A stretch of DNA of 64,000 nt from Bradyrhizobium hereditatis (GCF_020329435.1 NZ_JAGKJK010000004.1:372001-436000), one strand, 5' to 3'; counted from the first letter of the stretch, positions 9,039 through 17,314 are shown. Numbers and translations are program-made. The notes: a model not told the origin generated them from the letters alone.

Positions 9039-9506
9039 TCATGCGGCGGCAGAGCGGGCGGCTGAGCCGCCAAAAATCCTGCTCCGGACCGCATCGGTCG
9101 AGACGCCCGATTGAGCGCACAGTTCCGACAGGTCGAAGAAGAAGCGCTCATGGACGATCAGATCGTCCTTGAAGGCAAACTGAATGAAGACCGGGAGTTC
9201 GGCTCGCCTGCCGTTGGGGACCACGCCAAAGCGGTCGCCGGTCATGGTCATCTGCACACGGCCCCAGCAACCCAGGGTCTCGTCATTGGCGGCATGGCCT
9301 TCGAGAGCGACGTTGTAGTCCGGGAACGCCGCAAAGAACCGGCCTAACACCTTCTCGTTCTCGGCAAGTCCGCGCGCGCTCGTCCCGAACGCCGGGTTCT
9401 CCAGCAGCATCTCGCGGTGCAGGACCTTCAACGCCGCCGGTACGTCCTGCCGGCTCTTGGCAGCAGCCAAGGCCTGGACGAGTTCAAACATCCGATCGCT
9501 ATTCAT
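9039..9506 (-). CDS. SnoaL-like / ester cyclase family protein
   Basis: A 155-residue NTF2-fold protein. The pattern LGRFFAAFPDYNVALEGHAANDETLGCWGRVQMTMTGD followed by a sheet ending in HERFFFDL matches SnoaL-like polyketide cyclases and the ester cyclase group. Such proteins bind small hydrophobic ligands; most bacterial members have no assigned substrate. The ATG at 9506 is preferred over the in-frame upstream start at 9548. It is first in a two-gene unit with the DUF3237 protein and divergent from the TetR regulator, with a likely operator in the shared promoter region. Confidence 0.8.
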   Translation of the reverse strand: MNSDRMFELVQALAAAKSRQDVPAALKVLHREMLLENPAFGTSARGLAENEKVLGRFFAAFPDYNVALEGHAANDETLGCWGRVQMTMTGDRFGVVPNGRRAELPVFIQFAFKDDLIVHERFFFDLSELCAQSGVSTDAVRSRIFGGSAARSAAA

Positions 9507-9564
9507 GAACTGCTCCCTCACGAGGCTCGTGCCTCCTCGTAAAATCATACGACTTGTTTTTTAC

Positions 9565-9582
9565 ATACCGTATGTATGGTAT
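9565..9582. promoter_or_regulatory. Candidate TetR operator
   Basis: ATACCGTATGTATGGTAT has five-base arms ATACC/GGTAT and 14 of 18 positions consistent with dyad symmetry. It sits midway between the divergent SnoaL-like and TetR genes, where an autoregulating TetR protein would bind. The AT-rich composition stands out in a GC-rich genome and resembles AcrR-type sites. Confidence 0.55.
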
Positions 9583-9622
9583 ATGTTGATGGGATCACGT
9601 GCGTCAAGTGGTATGTGGGGGC

Positions 9623-10231
9623 ATGCAGGAAACCGGACGCGAACGAACCCGCCGCGAGGAATACACGGAAGCCACGCGGCAGGCCTTGTTGTCGGCTGGC
9701 CGCGAGGCATTCGCGGCCGAGGGCTATCAGGCGGCGGGCATAGAGGCGATCTCGCGCTCAGCGCGGGTGACGCGGGGCGCCTTCTATCACCACTTCGAGG
9801 ACAAGAAGGCGCTGTTCGACGCCGTGGTCGTCGCCTTGCAGATCGAGGCCGCGGCCAAGATCGAGGCGCGTGCGAAGACGCAACGGAAGGTGTGGGACCG
9901 TCTGGCCGAGGGCATCGAGGCCTATCTCGACGTCTGCCTCGAGCCGACCTATGCGCGCATCGTCATCCAAGAAGCGCCGGCGGTGCTCGGCAATGCGCGC
10001 TACCGGGAGATCGAGGAGGCCCACCCGATGGCGCTGCTCACCGCGACGCTGGCGGCGCTGAAGCGACAGGGCGAACTCGATTTCGAGGATATCGAGCTTC
10101 TGAGCCGGATGGTCGATGCGATGATCTGCGAGATGGCGCTGCTGCTGCCCACCGCAGAGAACCCGAAGAAGCTTCGCGCCCGCGGTCAGAAGATCATCGA
10201 CAGCCTGCTCGGCTCATTCCGCCCGGCGTAG
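9623..10231 (+). CDS. TetR/AcrR-family transcriptional regulator
   Basis: A 202-residue regulator. The N-terminal helix-turn-helix is canonical: ALLSAGREAFAAEGYQAAGIEAISRSARVTRGAFYHHFEDKKALFDAVV. The C-terminal ligand domain is all-helical and uninformative about the inducer. I choose the ATG at 9623; a GTG at 9599 is in frame and has a plausible GGGA element, so the true start could be eight residues earlier. It is divergent from the SnoaL/DUF3237 pair and probably represses it and itself through the palindrome between them. Confidence 0.92.
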   Translation: MQETGRERTRREEYTEATRQALLSAGREAFAAEGYQAAGIEAISRSARVTRGAFYHHFEDKKALFDAVVVALQIEAAAKIEARAKTQRKVWDRLAEGIEAYLDVCLEPTYARIVIQEAPAVLGNARYREIEEAHPMALLTATLAALKRQGELDFEDIELLSRMVDAMICEMALLLPTAENPKKLRARGQKIIDSLLGSFRPA

Positions 10232-10243
10232 GCGCCGGCGCGC

Positions 10244-10621
10244 TCACGGCGCGATCCATCGCCGCACCGCCTCGACGGTATCGGCCGGCGTGGTGTTGAA
10301 GCAGATGCGCGTCTGCGGCGCGCCGAGGTGGACCAGATTGATGATCCGCTCGAATAATAACAGCCGCTCTCGCGGCTCACGCAGGCCGGCGCCGATCACC
10401 ACGCAATCATAGTGCTTTGCGCCCAGCGCCAGTGCAGCGACGGCTTCGGCGGTGTCGCCGAGATCGATCAGACAGCTATCGGCGTCATACCCCATGGCGC
10501 GAAGCTGCTCGATCTGAGCCTGAAGGGTGCTCGTCACCAGTTCGGCCGTAAGCCCCGGGAAAGCGCTGAAGTCGACGAGGGAGGGATCGATGCCGATCGC
10601 GAGCACGGTCTTTTTTGCCAT
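10244..10621 (-). CDS. Conserved hypothetical protein
   Basis: A 125-residue soluble protein with an alternating beta/alpha pattern: a first strand TVLAIGIDPSLVDF, a helix AQIEQLRAMGYDADSCLIDL, then CVVIGAGLREP and a C-terminal helix. This looks like a small Rossmann-like or receiver-like fold, but the acidic triad of response regulators is not evident. I do not recognise a named family. It ends convergently with the TetR gene, 12 bp away. The next gene upstream is divergent. Confidence 0.65.
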   Translation of the reverse strand: MAKKTVLAIGIDPSLVDFSAFPGLTAELVTSTLQAQIEQLRAMGYDADSCLIDLGDTAEAVAALALGAKHYDCVVIGAGLREPRERLLLFERIINLVHLGAPQTRICFNTTPADTVEAVRRWIAP

Positions 10622-10801
10622 GCACCTGCTCCATTTTCGAAACGGAAACAGCGGTGGCCTAACGCTTCGCTGTCAGGCGAAGTTCCAACATCATGAACAT
10701 GACAGTTCGTCACTCATCGAAACATCGATGTCACCAAAGCGCGCATAATGATCTCAGTCGCCGACCGGAAATCAAGCGTCGGCTTCTGCAAGGAGAGCAT
10801 C

Positions 10802-11113
10802 ATGGCAACCACCGACACTGCAAACCAGCACCTGATCGTCACCGCGTTCTGGGAAGTCAATTCCGGAGAGGAACGCGCGGTCGCAGCGCTTCTGAAGGAC
10901 TTCCTTCCGCAGGCGCAACGCGAACCCGGCGTGAAGGAGTTCCAGATTCACCAGAACATGGCTAAGCCGAGAGAATTCTTCTTCTACGAAGTGTTCGCAG
11001 GCGAAGCGGCGTTTGCCGAGCATCAGCAGACCGATCACTTCAAGAACATCATCCTCGGCCAGGCGATCCCCAAGCTCGCCAAACGCGAGCGATCGCAGTT
11101 CCGCTTCATCTGA
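10802..11113 (+). CDS. Antibiotic biosynthesis monooxygenase (ABM)-domain protein
   Basis: A 103-residue ferredoxin-like-fold protein of the ABM family, annotated in many genomes as a putative quinol monooxygenase. Typical features are the first strand LIVTAFWEVNSGEERAV, the central PGVKEFQIHQN and the strand FFFYEVFAGEAAFAEHQQTDHFK, with the conserved histidine in EHQQTDHF. ABM proteins act as cofactor-free oxygenases or as quinone or small-molecule sensors; the substrate here is unknown. The ATG at 10802 follows AAGGAGAG seven bases upstream. It ends convergently with the ECF sigma gene, two bases apart. Confidence 0.85.
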   Translation: MATTDTANQHLIVTAFWEVNSGEERAVAALLKDFLPQAQREPGVKEFQIHQNMAKPREFFFYEVFAGEAAFAEHQQTDHFKNIILGQAIPKLAKRERSQFRFI

Positions 11114-11115
11114 CG

Positions 11116-12393
11116 TCAAACGCGATCCGGCGCACTGCCGCGAGCCGCGGCGGCGCGCCGCTTCAACAGCTCCTGTTCGCGGCGGTTGCCGGCAAGCGCC
11201 GCGGCAGTCTCAAATGCCGCATGCGCTTCGGCGTGGCGGCCGAGCTTGCAGAGCAGGTCGCCGCGGACGCTCGCCAGCAGATGATAATTCTTTAGCGCCG
11301 GCTCGTCCGCCAGTCGATCCACGATTGCGAGCGCGGCTGCCGGTCCCTCGGCCATGCCGATGGCGACCGCGCGGTTGAGCTCGATGATCGGCGATGGGAC
11401 CAGCGCGGCTAGCTCGGTGTAGAGCGCCGCTATGCGCGGCCACTCGGTCTCTTCGGGAGTACTCGCTTTGGCGTGACAGGCGACGATCGCCGCCTGCAAC
11501 GTATAGAATCCTCGCCCCCCGCCAAGTTCGTGCGCCCGCGCCAGCGCCGTCAGCCCGCGGCGGATCTGAAGCTGGTCCCATCGTGCGCGGTTCTGGTCCA
11601 TCAGTAGAATCGGATCGCCGGCCGCATCGGTGCGCGCCGCGGTACGCGATGCGTTCAATTCCATCAGCGCAAGCAGGCCGTGGGCTTCGGCTTCCCGCGG
11701 CGCGACCAGCGTCAGCACGCGGCCCATGCGCAGCGCGTCGTTGCAGAGCTGCGGCCGCAGCCATTCGTCGCCGCGGGCGGCCGTATAGCCTTCGTTGAAG
11801 ATGAGGTAGACGACCTCCAGCACCGAGGCGAGCCGCTCCGAAAGCTCTTGGCCGCGCGGGGTTTCGTAGGCGAGCCCGGACTCCGACAGCGTCCGCTTCG
11901 CGCGCACGATACGCTGGGCAATCGTCGCTTCCGGCTGCAGGAAAGCGCGCGCGATCTCTTCCGTGGTGAGGCCGCAGATCATCCGCAGCGCCAGCGCCGC
12001 GCGGGCCTCGCGCGACAATCGCGGATGGCAGGCGGTGAAGATCAGCCGCAGCAACTCGTCGCCGATATCGTCGTCGAGTGCCGTGTCCGGATCGGGCATT
12101 ATCTGCTGTTCCTGCTCGAGGTCCCGTATCAGCATCTCGTGCTTGCGGGCGAGCATGCTGCGGCGGCGCAGGTCATCGAGCGCACGGCGCTTGGCGGTCG
12201 CCATCAGCCATGCGCCGGGCCGTTCCGGCACACCGCTATCGGGCCAGTGTTCGAGCGCCGCCAGCAGCGCCTCCTGCGTCAGGTCTTCGGCCAGCGGCAC
12301 GTCGCGCAACATCCTGGACAGGCTGGTGAGCAGACGCGGCTGCTCAATGCGCCAGACCGCCAGGATGGTGCGATGGATGTCGGCGGCCGTCAT
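11116..12393 (-). CDS. ECF42-type RNA polymerase sigma factor
   Basis: A 425-residue sigma factor, far longer than a usual ECF protein. Region 2 lies near residues 15-90 (EDLTQEALLAALEHWP, RPGAWLMATAKRRALDDLRRR). Region 4 lies near 125-175 (CGLTTEEIARAFLQPEATIAQRIVRAKRTL). The remaining 240 residues are a helical, TPR-like extension (FNEGYTAARGDEW, then repeats ending NRAVAIGMAEGPAAALAIVDRL). This architecture and the adjacent DGPF protein define the ECF42 group, whose C-terminal extension is required for activity in the studied member. No anti-sigma factor is present. It is downstream of the DGPF gene by 31 bp on the same strand. Confidence 0.93.
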   Translation of the reverse strand: MTAADIHRTILAVWRIEQPRLLTSLSRMLRDVPLAEDLTQEALLAALEHWPDSGVPERPGAWLMATAKRRALDDLRRRSMLARKHEMLIRDLEQEQQIMPDPDTALDDDIGDELLRLIFTACHPRLSREARAALALRMICGLTTEEIARAFLQPEATIAQRIVRAKRTLSESGLAYETPRGQELSERLASVLEVVYLIFNEGYTAARGDEWLRPQLCNDALRMGRVLTLVAPREAEAHGLLALMELNASRTAARTDAAGDPILLMDQNRARWDQLQIRRGLTALARAHELGGGRGFYTLQAAIVACHAKASTPEETEWPRIAALYTELAALVPSPIIELNRAVAIGMAEGPAAALAIVDRLADEPALKNYHLLASVRGDLLCKLGRHAEAHAAFETAAALAGNRREQELLKRRAAAARGSAPDRV

Positions 12394-12424
12394 CGCCGCC
12401 GACTGCGCCTGACAAACATTCGCA

Positions 12425-12823
12425 TCAGGCGTGGGCGCGTATGCCGACCTCGCAAGCGCCGTCCACGCCCGGTGTCGCCATCACGCGAACCTCGCAGGTG
12501 CCTTCCCAGCCCGGCATGTGCTCGAGGTGCAACTGCATGAATTCCTTGGCTGCCGCCACCGCCTCTTCCATGTCACGGAGGTCGAAGATCGCGTAGCCGC
12601 CGATTAGTTCCTTGCTCTCGACGAACGGGCCATCGATCACGCCGAGCTTGCCATCCGTGATCCTGACCTGCGCACCGGCCATGGCAATCGGCATCAGCCC
12701 GCCGGTATCGAGCATGCGGCCGGCCTTAATTTCACGCTCGGCGAGCTTGCCCATCGCTTCCATCAGGGCAGGGGTCGGGCCTTTGTCGGGCTGGGGTGAG
12801 GTAACGACATACATGAAGCGCAT
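12425..12823 (-). CDS. YciI/DGPF-domain protein, partner of the ECF42 sigma factor
   Basis: A 132-residue YCII-related protein that carries the DGPF motif itself at residues 64-67 (GVIDGPFVESKELIGGYAIF). Such proteins are encoded next to ECF42 sigma factors and are the usual targets of that sigma. Their biochemical role is unknown; a sensory or detoxifying function is speculation. GGGAG lies about ten bases before the ATG. The operon order is this gene then the sigma gene. The segment upstream (12824-12910) should contain the ECF42-dependent promoter, but I could not define it with confidence. Confidence 0.9.
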   Translation of the reverse strand: MRFMYVVTSPQPDKGPTPALMEAMGKLAEREIKAGRMLDTGGLMPIAMAGAQVRITDGKLGVIDGPFVESKELIGGYAIFDLRDMEEAVAAAKEFMQLHLEHMPGWEGTCEVRVMATPGVDGACEVGIRAHA

Positions 12824-13091
12824 CGAGGACTCCCGTTGAGGCGAGCCGCGGCGGCAATCGCCACGAAACTGTCTCGCTATAGGAGACGACGAACGGAAGG
12901 ACGCCGGATCGACAGCGCCCCCGAATTAATTTTGCCCGGCTTCCCGCGGACCGGCCGGCCCAATTCGGCTGAGGGCCAAATGGCGCCATCACCAAACCTG
13001 GACGGCCGAAAAGTACGCTCGCTGAGACCGCAGCGAGCGTAGGGCCCCGCCTTGGCCGTTACCGGCGTTTCCGGCCAAAATCCGAGGGTGA

Positions 13092-13128
13092 CAAATGATC
13101 TTGCGCGGATGGCATTTGATTTTGCGCG
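13092..13128. repeat. Two 16-bp direct repeats, 21-bp period
   Basis: CAAATGATCTTGCGCG and CATTTGATTTTGCGCG match at 13 of 16 positions and start exactly 21 bp apart, two helical turns. This could be a tandem protein-binding site or the multiple terminal repeat of an insertion sequence remnant. Confidence 0.5.
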
Positions 13129-13170
13129 CTACACGAAGTCAGCCTCCCTGCTGAGAGTCAGAAGCGGACA

Positions 13171-13207
13171 TTGGCTACGCGACCAACATGTTGGCTAAGA
13201 GCCAACA
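13171..13207. promoter_or_regulatory. TTGGCT box cluster with palindromes
   Basis: TTGGCT occurs at 13171 and 13191, 20 bp apart, and inverted at 13200-13205. CCAACATGTTGG (13183-13194) is a perfect 12-bp palindrome, and TGTTGGCT-AAG-AGCCAACA (13189-13207) is a perfect eight-base hairpin. The overlap of alternative dyads suggests a cooperative regulator site or a small RNA-like hairpin. Confidence 0.45.
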
Positions 13208-13294
13208 CCGAGGAATGCGCGGCCTGCGTCACATTGTCGTCGCTCCCCTCATCCTTGCCAAACAGCACCTGCACTACCATCCGCGTGCGGACCT

Positions 13295-13897
13295 CTATGC
13301 TGCCAGAAACGGTATCTCGATCGCCAGTGTATAGCCGTTGACCATCAGCAGGCCACCCGCGGCACCGACGATGCCGCCGACGATCGCAAGCCAGGGCAGC
13401 GTCGCGACGATCGAGACCGAGATCAGCACGATGGCGATCTGCAGAAGAGCTTCGGCATAGTCGAAGTAGGGATCCTGCTTCAGCGCATGGTCGCGCCTGC
13501 TCTCATAGTCCTTGGCCCGCACCATCAATTCCTTCTTGCCCTCCTGCGTCTCGGGCTCGGACTCGTAGCGTGCCGCCGTCTTGCGATAGGCCTCCGCTTT
13601 TGCCTTCAGGGCCGCCCTGGCCTCGGCGTTGAGGCTTCCGTCCTGCAGGAACGCCAGTTCGATCGCGTCGGCCGCGAGGTTATAGTCGGTCTGGCGGATG
13701 TTCTTGGCCTGGTAGAAGGCATAGTGGTTCGCGGCATAGATGTTGTTGTTGGTCGCCTCCTTGCCGGCGTTGGCGCCGCCAAGCCCGGTGATGGCCAGCA
13801 GCATCGCCAGAATGGCGATGCCGACCGCCGCGCGCTGCTTGAAGCGGTCGTTCGCCTTCTCCTGATCCATCATGTCGGCGGCGTCTTCGGCTTTCAT
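13295..13897 (-). CDS. DUF4337 domain-containing membrane protein
   Basis: A 200-residue protein with one transmembrane helix near residue 30 (VGIAILAMLLAITGLGG), a central charged, helical soluble part, and two helices at the C-terminus (LLQIAIVLISVSIVATLPWLAIVGG and a following one). This layout and the NNNIYAANHYAFYQAKNIRQT segment match DUF4337, whose function is unknown. The ATG at 13897 (MKAEDAADMMDQEK) follows GAGGAGC; the frame stays open upstream to 13957 but that extension is arginine/cysteine-rich and unlikely. No clear operon partner. Confidence 0.85.
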   Translation of the reverse strand: MKAEDAADMMDQEKANDRFKQRAAVGIAILAMLLAITGLGGANAGKEATNNNIYAANHYAFYQAKNIRQTDYNLAADAIELAFLQDGSLNAEARAALKAKAEAYRKTAARYESEPETQEGKKELMVRAKDYESRRDHALKQDPYFDYAEALLQIAIVLISVSIVATLPWLAIVGGIVGAAGGLLMVNGYTLAIEIPFLAA

Positions 13898-14026
13898 CGA
13901 TCGGCTCCTCGTTCTCCTAAAGGGCAGGCATGATAAACAACGGCGTTGTGTCACCATCGCGACGCACGAGCACGTTGATTTGTTCCGCAGAATGAGTACA
14001 CGCCCTGGTTCACTGAGAACTGGACG

Positions 14027-14728
14027 CTATTGTCCCCGCAGCATGATCAGGGGATCGGCGGTATCGGGCACTTTCCGCCACTGCGCATTGTCGTCGGCCT
14101 CGAACTGCCAGGTCTCGCCGGACTTCGACATCAGGATCATCTGCCCGCGCTCCAGCCGCCACTCGGTCGGCGCAAAGGCGGCGACTACCGGATCGCATTT
14201 CGGCTTCAGGAACACCTGGAAATTATCGCCTGACGCCTCCGTATTGGTCAGCGTCAGGCCGCAGACCGGCCGGCCGTTGCCGCGGACCATCGACCAGTCG
14301 CCGATCATCTGGTCCATCGATTTGGCGAGCGAGCGTGCGGCGGCGAGGTTCTGCAGGATGTAGACCCCCTCACCGCTGCGCAAGCCCTCGAAGATGCCGC
14401 TTTCGACTTCGGTGAAATCGATCACCGGCTGTCCGGCGGCATCCTGCAGCCGAACGATATCCAGCCCCCTGATGTTCCAGGCCGTGATGTCCTTGGTGAA
14501 CGGCAGCGCCTTGGCGCAGCCCGGCTCAAGCTCGAGCTTGAGCCCCTGCGGCGTGGTGTCACCCTTCAACGTGACGACGCAGGTCTTGCTGCGCTCAGTG
14601 GTGGCGAGCTCCCACTGCCCGATCATCTCCTTCTTCAGGCTCGCGGCATCCTGCGCCGCCGATGGCGGCGCAAGCGCAAGCAGCGCGGTCAGCGCTGCTG
14701 CTGCGATACCCGAATGCATATGCGACAT
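14027..14728 (-). CDS. AprI/Inh-type protease inhibitor-like protein, two domains
   Basis: A 233-residue exported protein. Residues 1-25 are a signal peptide ending in SAAQ. Two copies of the Inh beta-barrel domain follow, each opening with a G-x-W signature (IGQWELATTERSKTCVVTL and IGDWSMVRGNGRPVCGLTL) and containing the paired cysteines. Single-domain members inhibit secreted metalloproteases in the periplasm; no such protease is in the window. The start overlaps the stop of the D-2-hydroxyacid dehydrogenase by one base, so it is the fifth gene of the importer operon, an unusual partnership. Confidence 0.85.
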   Translation of the reverse strand: MSHMHSGIAAAALTALLALAPPSAAQDAASLKKEMIGQWELATTERSKTCVVTLKGDTTPQGLKLELEPGCAKALPFTKDITAWNIRGLDIVRLQDAAGQPVIDFTEVESGIFEGLRSGEGVYILQNLAAARSLAKSMDQMIGDWSMVRGNGRPVCGLTLTNTEASGDNFQVFLKPKCDPVVAAFAPTEWRLERGQMILMSKSGETWQFEADDNAQWRKVPDTADPLIMLRGQ

Positions 14729-15717
14729 CAGCGTCCCTTCACCGGGGTTTCCGGCACCGGCGTCAGCGGCGCCTTGCCGGCAAACCAGTTCTTCAGGTTA
14801 TCGACGACGAGTTGGTCCATGGCATTGCGCGTTACCACGGAAGCCGAGCCGATATGTGGCAACAGCACGACATTTTGCATGGCCTTCAGCTCGTCCGGCA
14901 CGTTCGGCTCGTTGGCGAAAACATCGAGCCCGGCCGCAAGGATGGTGCCGGATTTCAAGGCGGCCACCAACGCCGGCTCGTCAACGACCGAGCCGCGCGC
15001 GACGTTGATCAGGACGCCGCGCGGACCGAGCGCCTGGAGCACATCGGCATTGATCATCTTGGCGGTTGAAGCGCCGCCGGGCACGATCACGACCAGCGTG
15101 TCCACTTCCTTCGCCATCTCCAAGAGATCAGGATAGTGCTTGTAAGATACGGCCGAGGAGGGCCTTCGCGAGTGATAGCACACCGGCACGCGCGAGGCCT
15201 CCAGCCGGCGTCCGATCGCTTGACCGATACGGCCCATGCCGACGATTCCGACCTTGCGGTCGCGCAGCGAACCGACGCTCAACGGATAGTTTTGCGCCTG
15301 CCACAGGCCGGAGCGCAGATAGCGGTCCGCTTTGACGAACTCGCGCACGGTCGCAATCAGAAGCCCCATCGCGACGTCGGCGACTTCTTCCGTCAGCACG
15401 TCAGGCGTGTTGGTGACGACGATGTTGTGCTCGCGCGCGTAAGCGGAATCAACGTGGTCGTAGCCGACGCCGAAGCTTGCGACGATCTCGAGCTTTGGAA
15501 ATTGTGACAGCGCCTTCGCGTCTGCCGGCACCATGTGATAGGTCACCGCCATGCCGCGGATCTTTCCGACGACATCGGGCGTCAAGCGTTCGAGGTCGGC
15601 GCGGCTCTCCGCCATATGCAGGACGTACTGATCCGAAAAGCCGTTTTCCAGGATCGGCCGGACCGGGCCGTAGATCAGGAGATCGATCTTCTCGGACGAA
15701 ACATTAGCGGCAGCCAT
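14728..15717 (-). CDS. D-isomer-specific 2-hydroxyacid dehydrogenase
   Basis: A 329-residue NAD(P)-dependent dehydrogenase. The nucleotide-binding motif is KVGIVGMGRIGQAIGRRLEA, and the catalytic Arg, Glu and His are visible in NVARGSVVDEPAL, VFANEPNVP and LLPHIGSAS. The family reduces 2-keto acids to D-2-hydroxy acids or the reverse (glyoxylate, hydroxypyruvate and similar). The ATG at 15717 overlaps the permease stop by one base, and the stop overlaps the next gene, so it belongs tightly to the importer operon. The imported compound or its product may therefore be a 2-hydroxy or 2-keto acid; this is inference. Confidence 0.93.
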   Translation of the reverse strand: MAAANVSSEKIDLLIYGPVRPILENGFSDQYVLHMAESRADLERLTPDVVGKIRGMAVTYHMVPADAKALSQFPKLEIVASFGVGYDHVDSAYAREHNIVVTNTPDVLTEEVADVAMGLLIATVREFVKADRYLRSGLWQAQNYPLSVGSLRDRKVGIVGMGRIGQAIGRRLEASRVPVCYHSRRPSSAVSYKHYPDLLEMAKEVDTLVVIVPGGASTAKMINADVLQALGPRGVLINVARGSVVDEPALVAALKSGTILAAGLDVFANEPNVPDELKAMQNVVLLPHIGSASVVTRNAMDQLVVDNLKNWFAGKAPLTPVPETPVKGR

Positions 15718-16505
15718 CAATTTTCCTTTCCAAGCGCGCTTTCGTGCCAGCGCCGTAGTACCAGATGCGAAACTAGCGCCAGCAGGGCATAGATGACAAT
15801 CCCGGCCACCGACAGCAACAATAGCGCCGCGAACATTCGGGGAATGTTGAGGCGATAGCCTGACTCGGCGATCCGGAAGGCAAGGCCGGAGCCGGCGCCG
15901 GCGGTGCCCGCCGCGATTTCCGCAACCACGGCGCCGATCAGCGACAGGCCGCCCGCGATCCGCAGGCCCCCGAGAATATAGGGCAGCGCCGCCGGCAATT
16001 TCAGGTACCGCAGCGTCTGCAGACGCGACGCGCCATAGAGCTGAAACAAGCCGGCCAGATTGCGGTCCACCGAATTCAACCCGAGCGTGGTGTTGGACAG
16101 CACCGGAAAGAAACCGACGATCCAGGCGCAGACGATCACCGCGGTCTGCTGCGGCAGGTAGATCAGCAACAGCGGCGCAATTGCGATCACCGGCGTGACC
16201 TGCAGAATTACGGCGTAGGGAAACAACGAATGTTCCAGCCATTTCGACTGGTTGAACAGCAGCGCCAGCGCAATACCGCCGATGGCAGCCGCAATAAAGC
16301 CTTCCAGCGTGGTGAGCAGCGTGACGCCAAGCGACTCCGACAGCACCGGCCAGTCCGCCACAAGTGTCTGTAACACGACATAGGGACTAGGCAGCACATA
16401 GGGCGGGATGTCGTTGATGCGCACCACGAGTTCCCACAGCGCGAGTCCCGCCGCGAGCACGGCGATGGGTAGCAGCATGCGGCCGATGTTCTGGAAAGAG
16501 CTCAT
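15717..16505 (-). CDS. ABC transporter permease (SsuC/TauC type)
   Basis: A 262-residue inner-membrane permease with about six transmembrane helices and the BPD-type EAA loop (GASRLQTLRYLKLPAALPYILGGLRIAGGLSLIGAVVAE). It matches the nitrate/sulfonate/taurine importer class. It overlaps the ATPase gene by four bases upstream (ATGA) and the dehydrogenase by one base downstream. It should pair with the ATPase at 16502 and the periplasmic binding protein at 17321 in a high-affinity importer. Substrate cannot be read from the sequence; the class also carries pyrimidine precursors and aromatic acids. Confidence 0.93.
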   Translation of the reverse strand: MSSFQNIGRMLLPIAVLAAGLALWELVVRINDIPPYVLPSPYVVLQTLVADWPVLSESLGVTLLTTLEGFIAAAIGGIALALLFNQSKWLEHSLFPYAVILQVTPVIAIAPLLLIYLPQQTAVIVCAWIVGFFPVLSNTTLGLNSVDRNLAGLFQLYGASRLQTLRYLKLPAALPYILGGLRIAGGLSLIGAVVAEIAAGTAGAGSGLAFRIAESGYRLNIPRMFAALLLLSVAGIVIYALLALVSHLVLRRWHESALGKEN

Positions 16506-17314
16506 GCGCCGCGCTGCCCGAAATAGGAAGGCGCGAGGGCAGCGGAGACCTCGCGGCAGTGCGCCGCGTACTCCGCCGAAGTGCGAAACTCCTCCCCACG
16601 CGGCTCCGGCGCCGTGATGCGAAACTCGCGTGCCAGGCGGCCCGGCCGCGCCGTCATCACGATCACCCGCTGCGACAGGTAGACCGATTCGAACACCGAA
16701 TGGGTGACGAAGATGACGGTCTTGTTCAGCGTGCGCCAGAGATCAAGCAGATCGTTGTTGAGACGAAAGCGCGTGATCTCGTCAAGCGCCGCGAACGGCT
16801 CGTCCAATAGGAGAATATCCGGGTCGGTTACGAGCGCGCGCGCCAGCGAGACTCGCATCTTCATTCCGCCGGATAATTCGCGCGGGTATGCGCCAGCAAA
16901 TTCGGCAAGCCCGACCTGCGCCAGCGCGTCATCAATGCGCCGGTCGGCCTCGGCCGTCGTCGCGTGCGCCAGCTTCAGCGGCAGGCGAACGTTCTCGCGC
17001 ACGCTCGCCCATGGCATCAAGGTAGGCTCCTGAAACACGAAGCCTATGGGATGACGCCCATCCGCCTTGCTGGCGCGATGGGAAACCTCCACCGTGCCCG
17101 CGCTCGGCGCTGCGAGCCCCGCAATCAGCCGCAGCGCGGTGGATTTGCCGCAGCCGGAAGGCCCGAGCAGCGAGACGAATTCGCCTTTTGCGACCTCGAG
17201 ATCAAGCGGTCCGAGCGCGGTCACGCCGTTGTCATAGATCTTGGTAACGGCGCGCAGGCGCACGGCAAGGCCCGCGGCACCGAAATCCGTCTTGGACAAA
17301 GCCGGCTCGGCCAT
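16502..17314 (-). CDS. ABC transporter ATP-binding protein (SsuB/TauB type)
   Basis: A 270-residue importer ATPase. Walker A is GPSGCGKST, the signature is LSGGMKMRVSLARAL and Walker B is ILLLDEPFAALDE, with the switch histidine in VTHSVFES. It energises uptake together with the overlapping permease and the binding protein six bases upstream. The short C-terminal tail after residue 235 is typical of the nitrate/sulfonate/taurine class. Confidence 0.95.
   Translation of the reverse strand: MAEPALSKTDFGAAGLAVRLRAVTKIYDNGVTALGPLDLEVAKGEFVSLLGPSGCGKSTALRLIAGLAAPSAGTVEVSHRASKADGRHPIGFVFQEPTLMPWASVRENVRLPLKLAHATTAEADRRIDDALAQVGLAEFAGAYPRELSGGMKMRVSLARALVTDPDILLLDEPFAALDEITRFRLNNDLLDLWRTLNKTVIFVTHSVFESVYLSQRVIVMTARPGRLAREFRITAPEPRGEEFRTSAEYAAHCREVSAALAPSYFGQRGA

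Larger units (their letters stand above)
12824..13294. other. Gene-free interval with repeats and dyads
   Basis: About 470 bp with no convincing coding sequence. The left part should hold the promoter of the DGPF/sigma operon. The right half contains a pair of 16-base direct repeats spaced 21 bp (13092-13107 and 13113-13128) and a cluster of TTGGCT boxes with perfect palindromes (13171-13207). It may be a regulatory region or the eroded end of a mobile element; I see no transposase remains. Confidence 0.55.

Noticed and set aside
11680..12540. Open frame on the plus strand over the ECF sigma gene
   Set aside because: Shadow of the sigma gene; no domain and no ribosome site.
13092..13128. Insertion sequence end
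   Set aside because: Only two repeats, no matching opposite end and no transposase remains in the interval, so kept only as a repeat.
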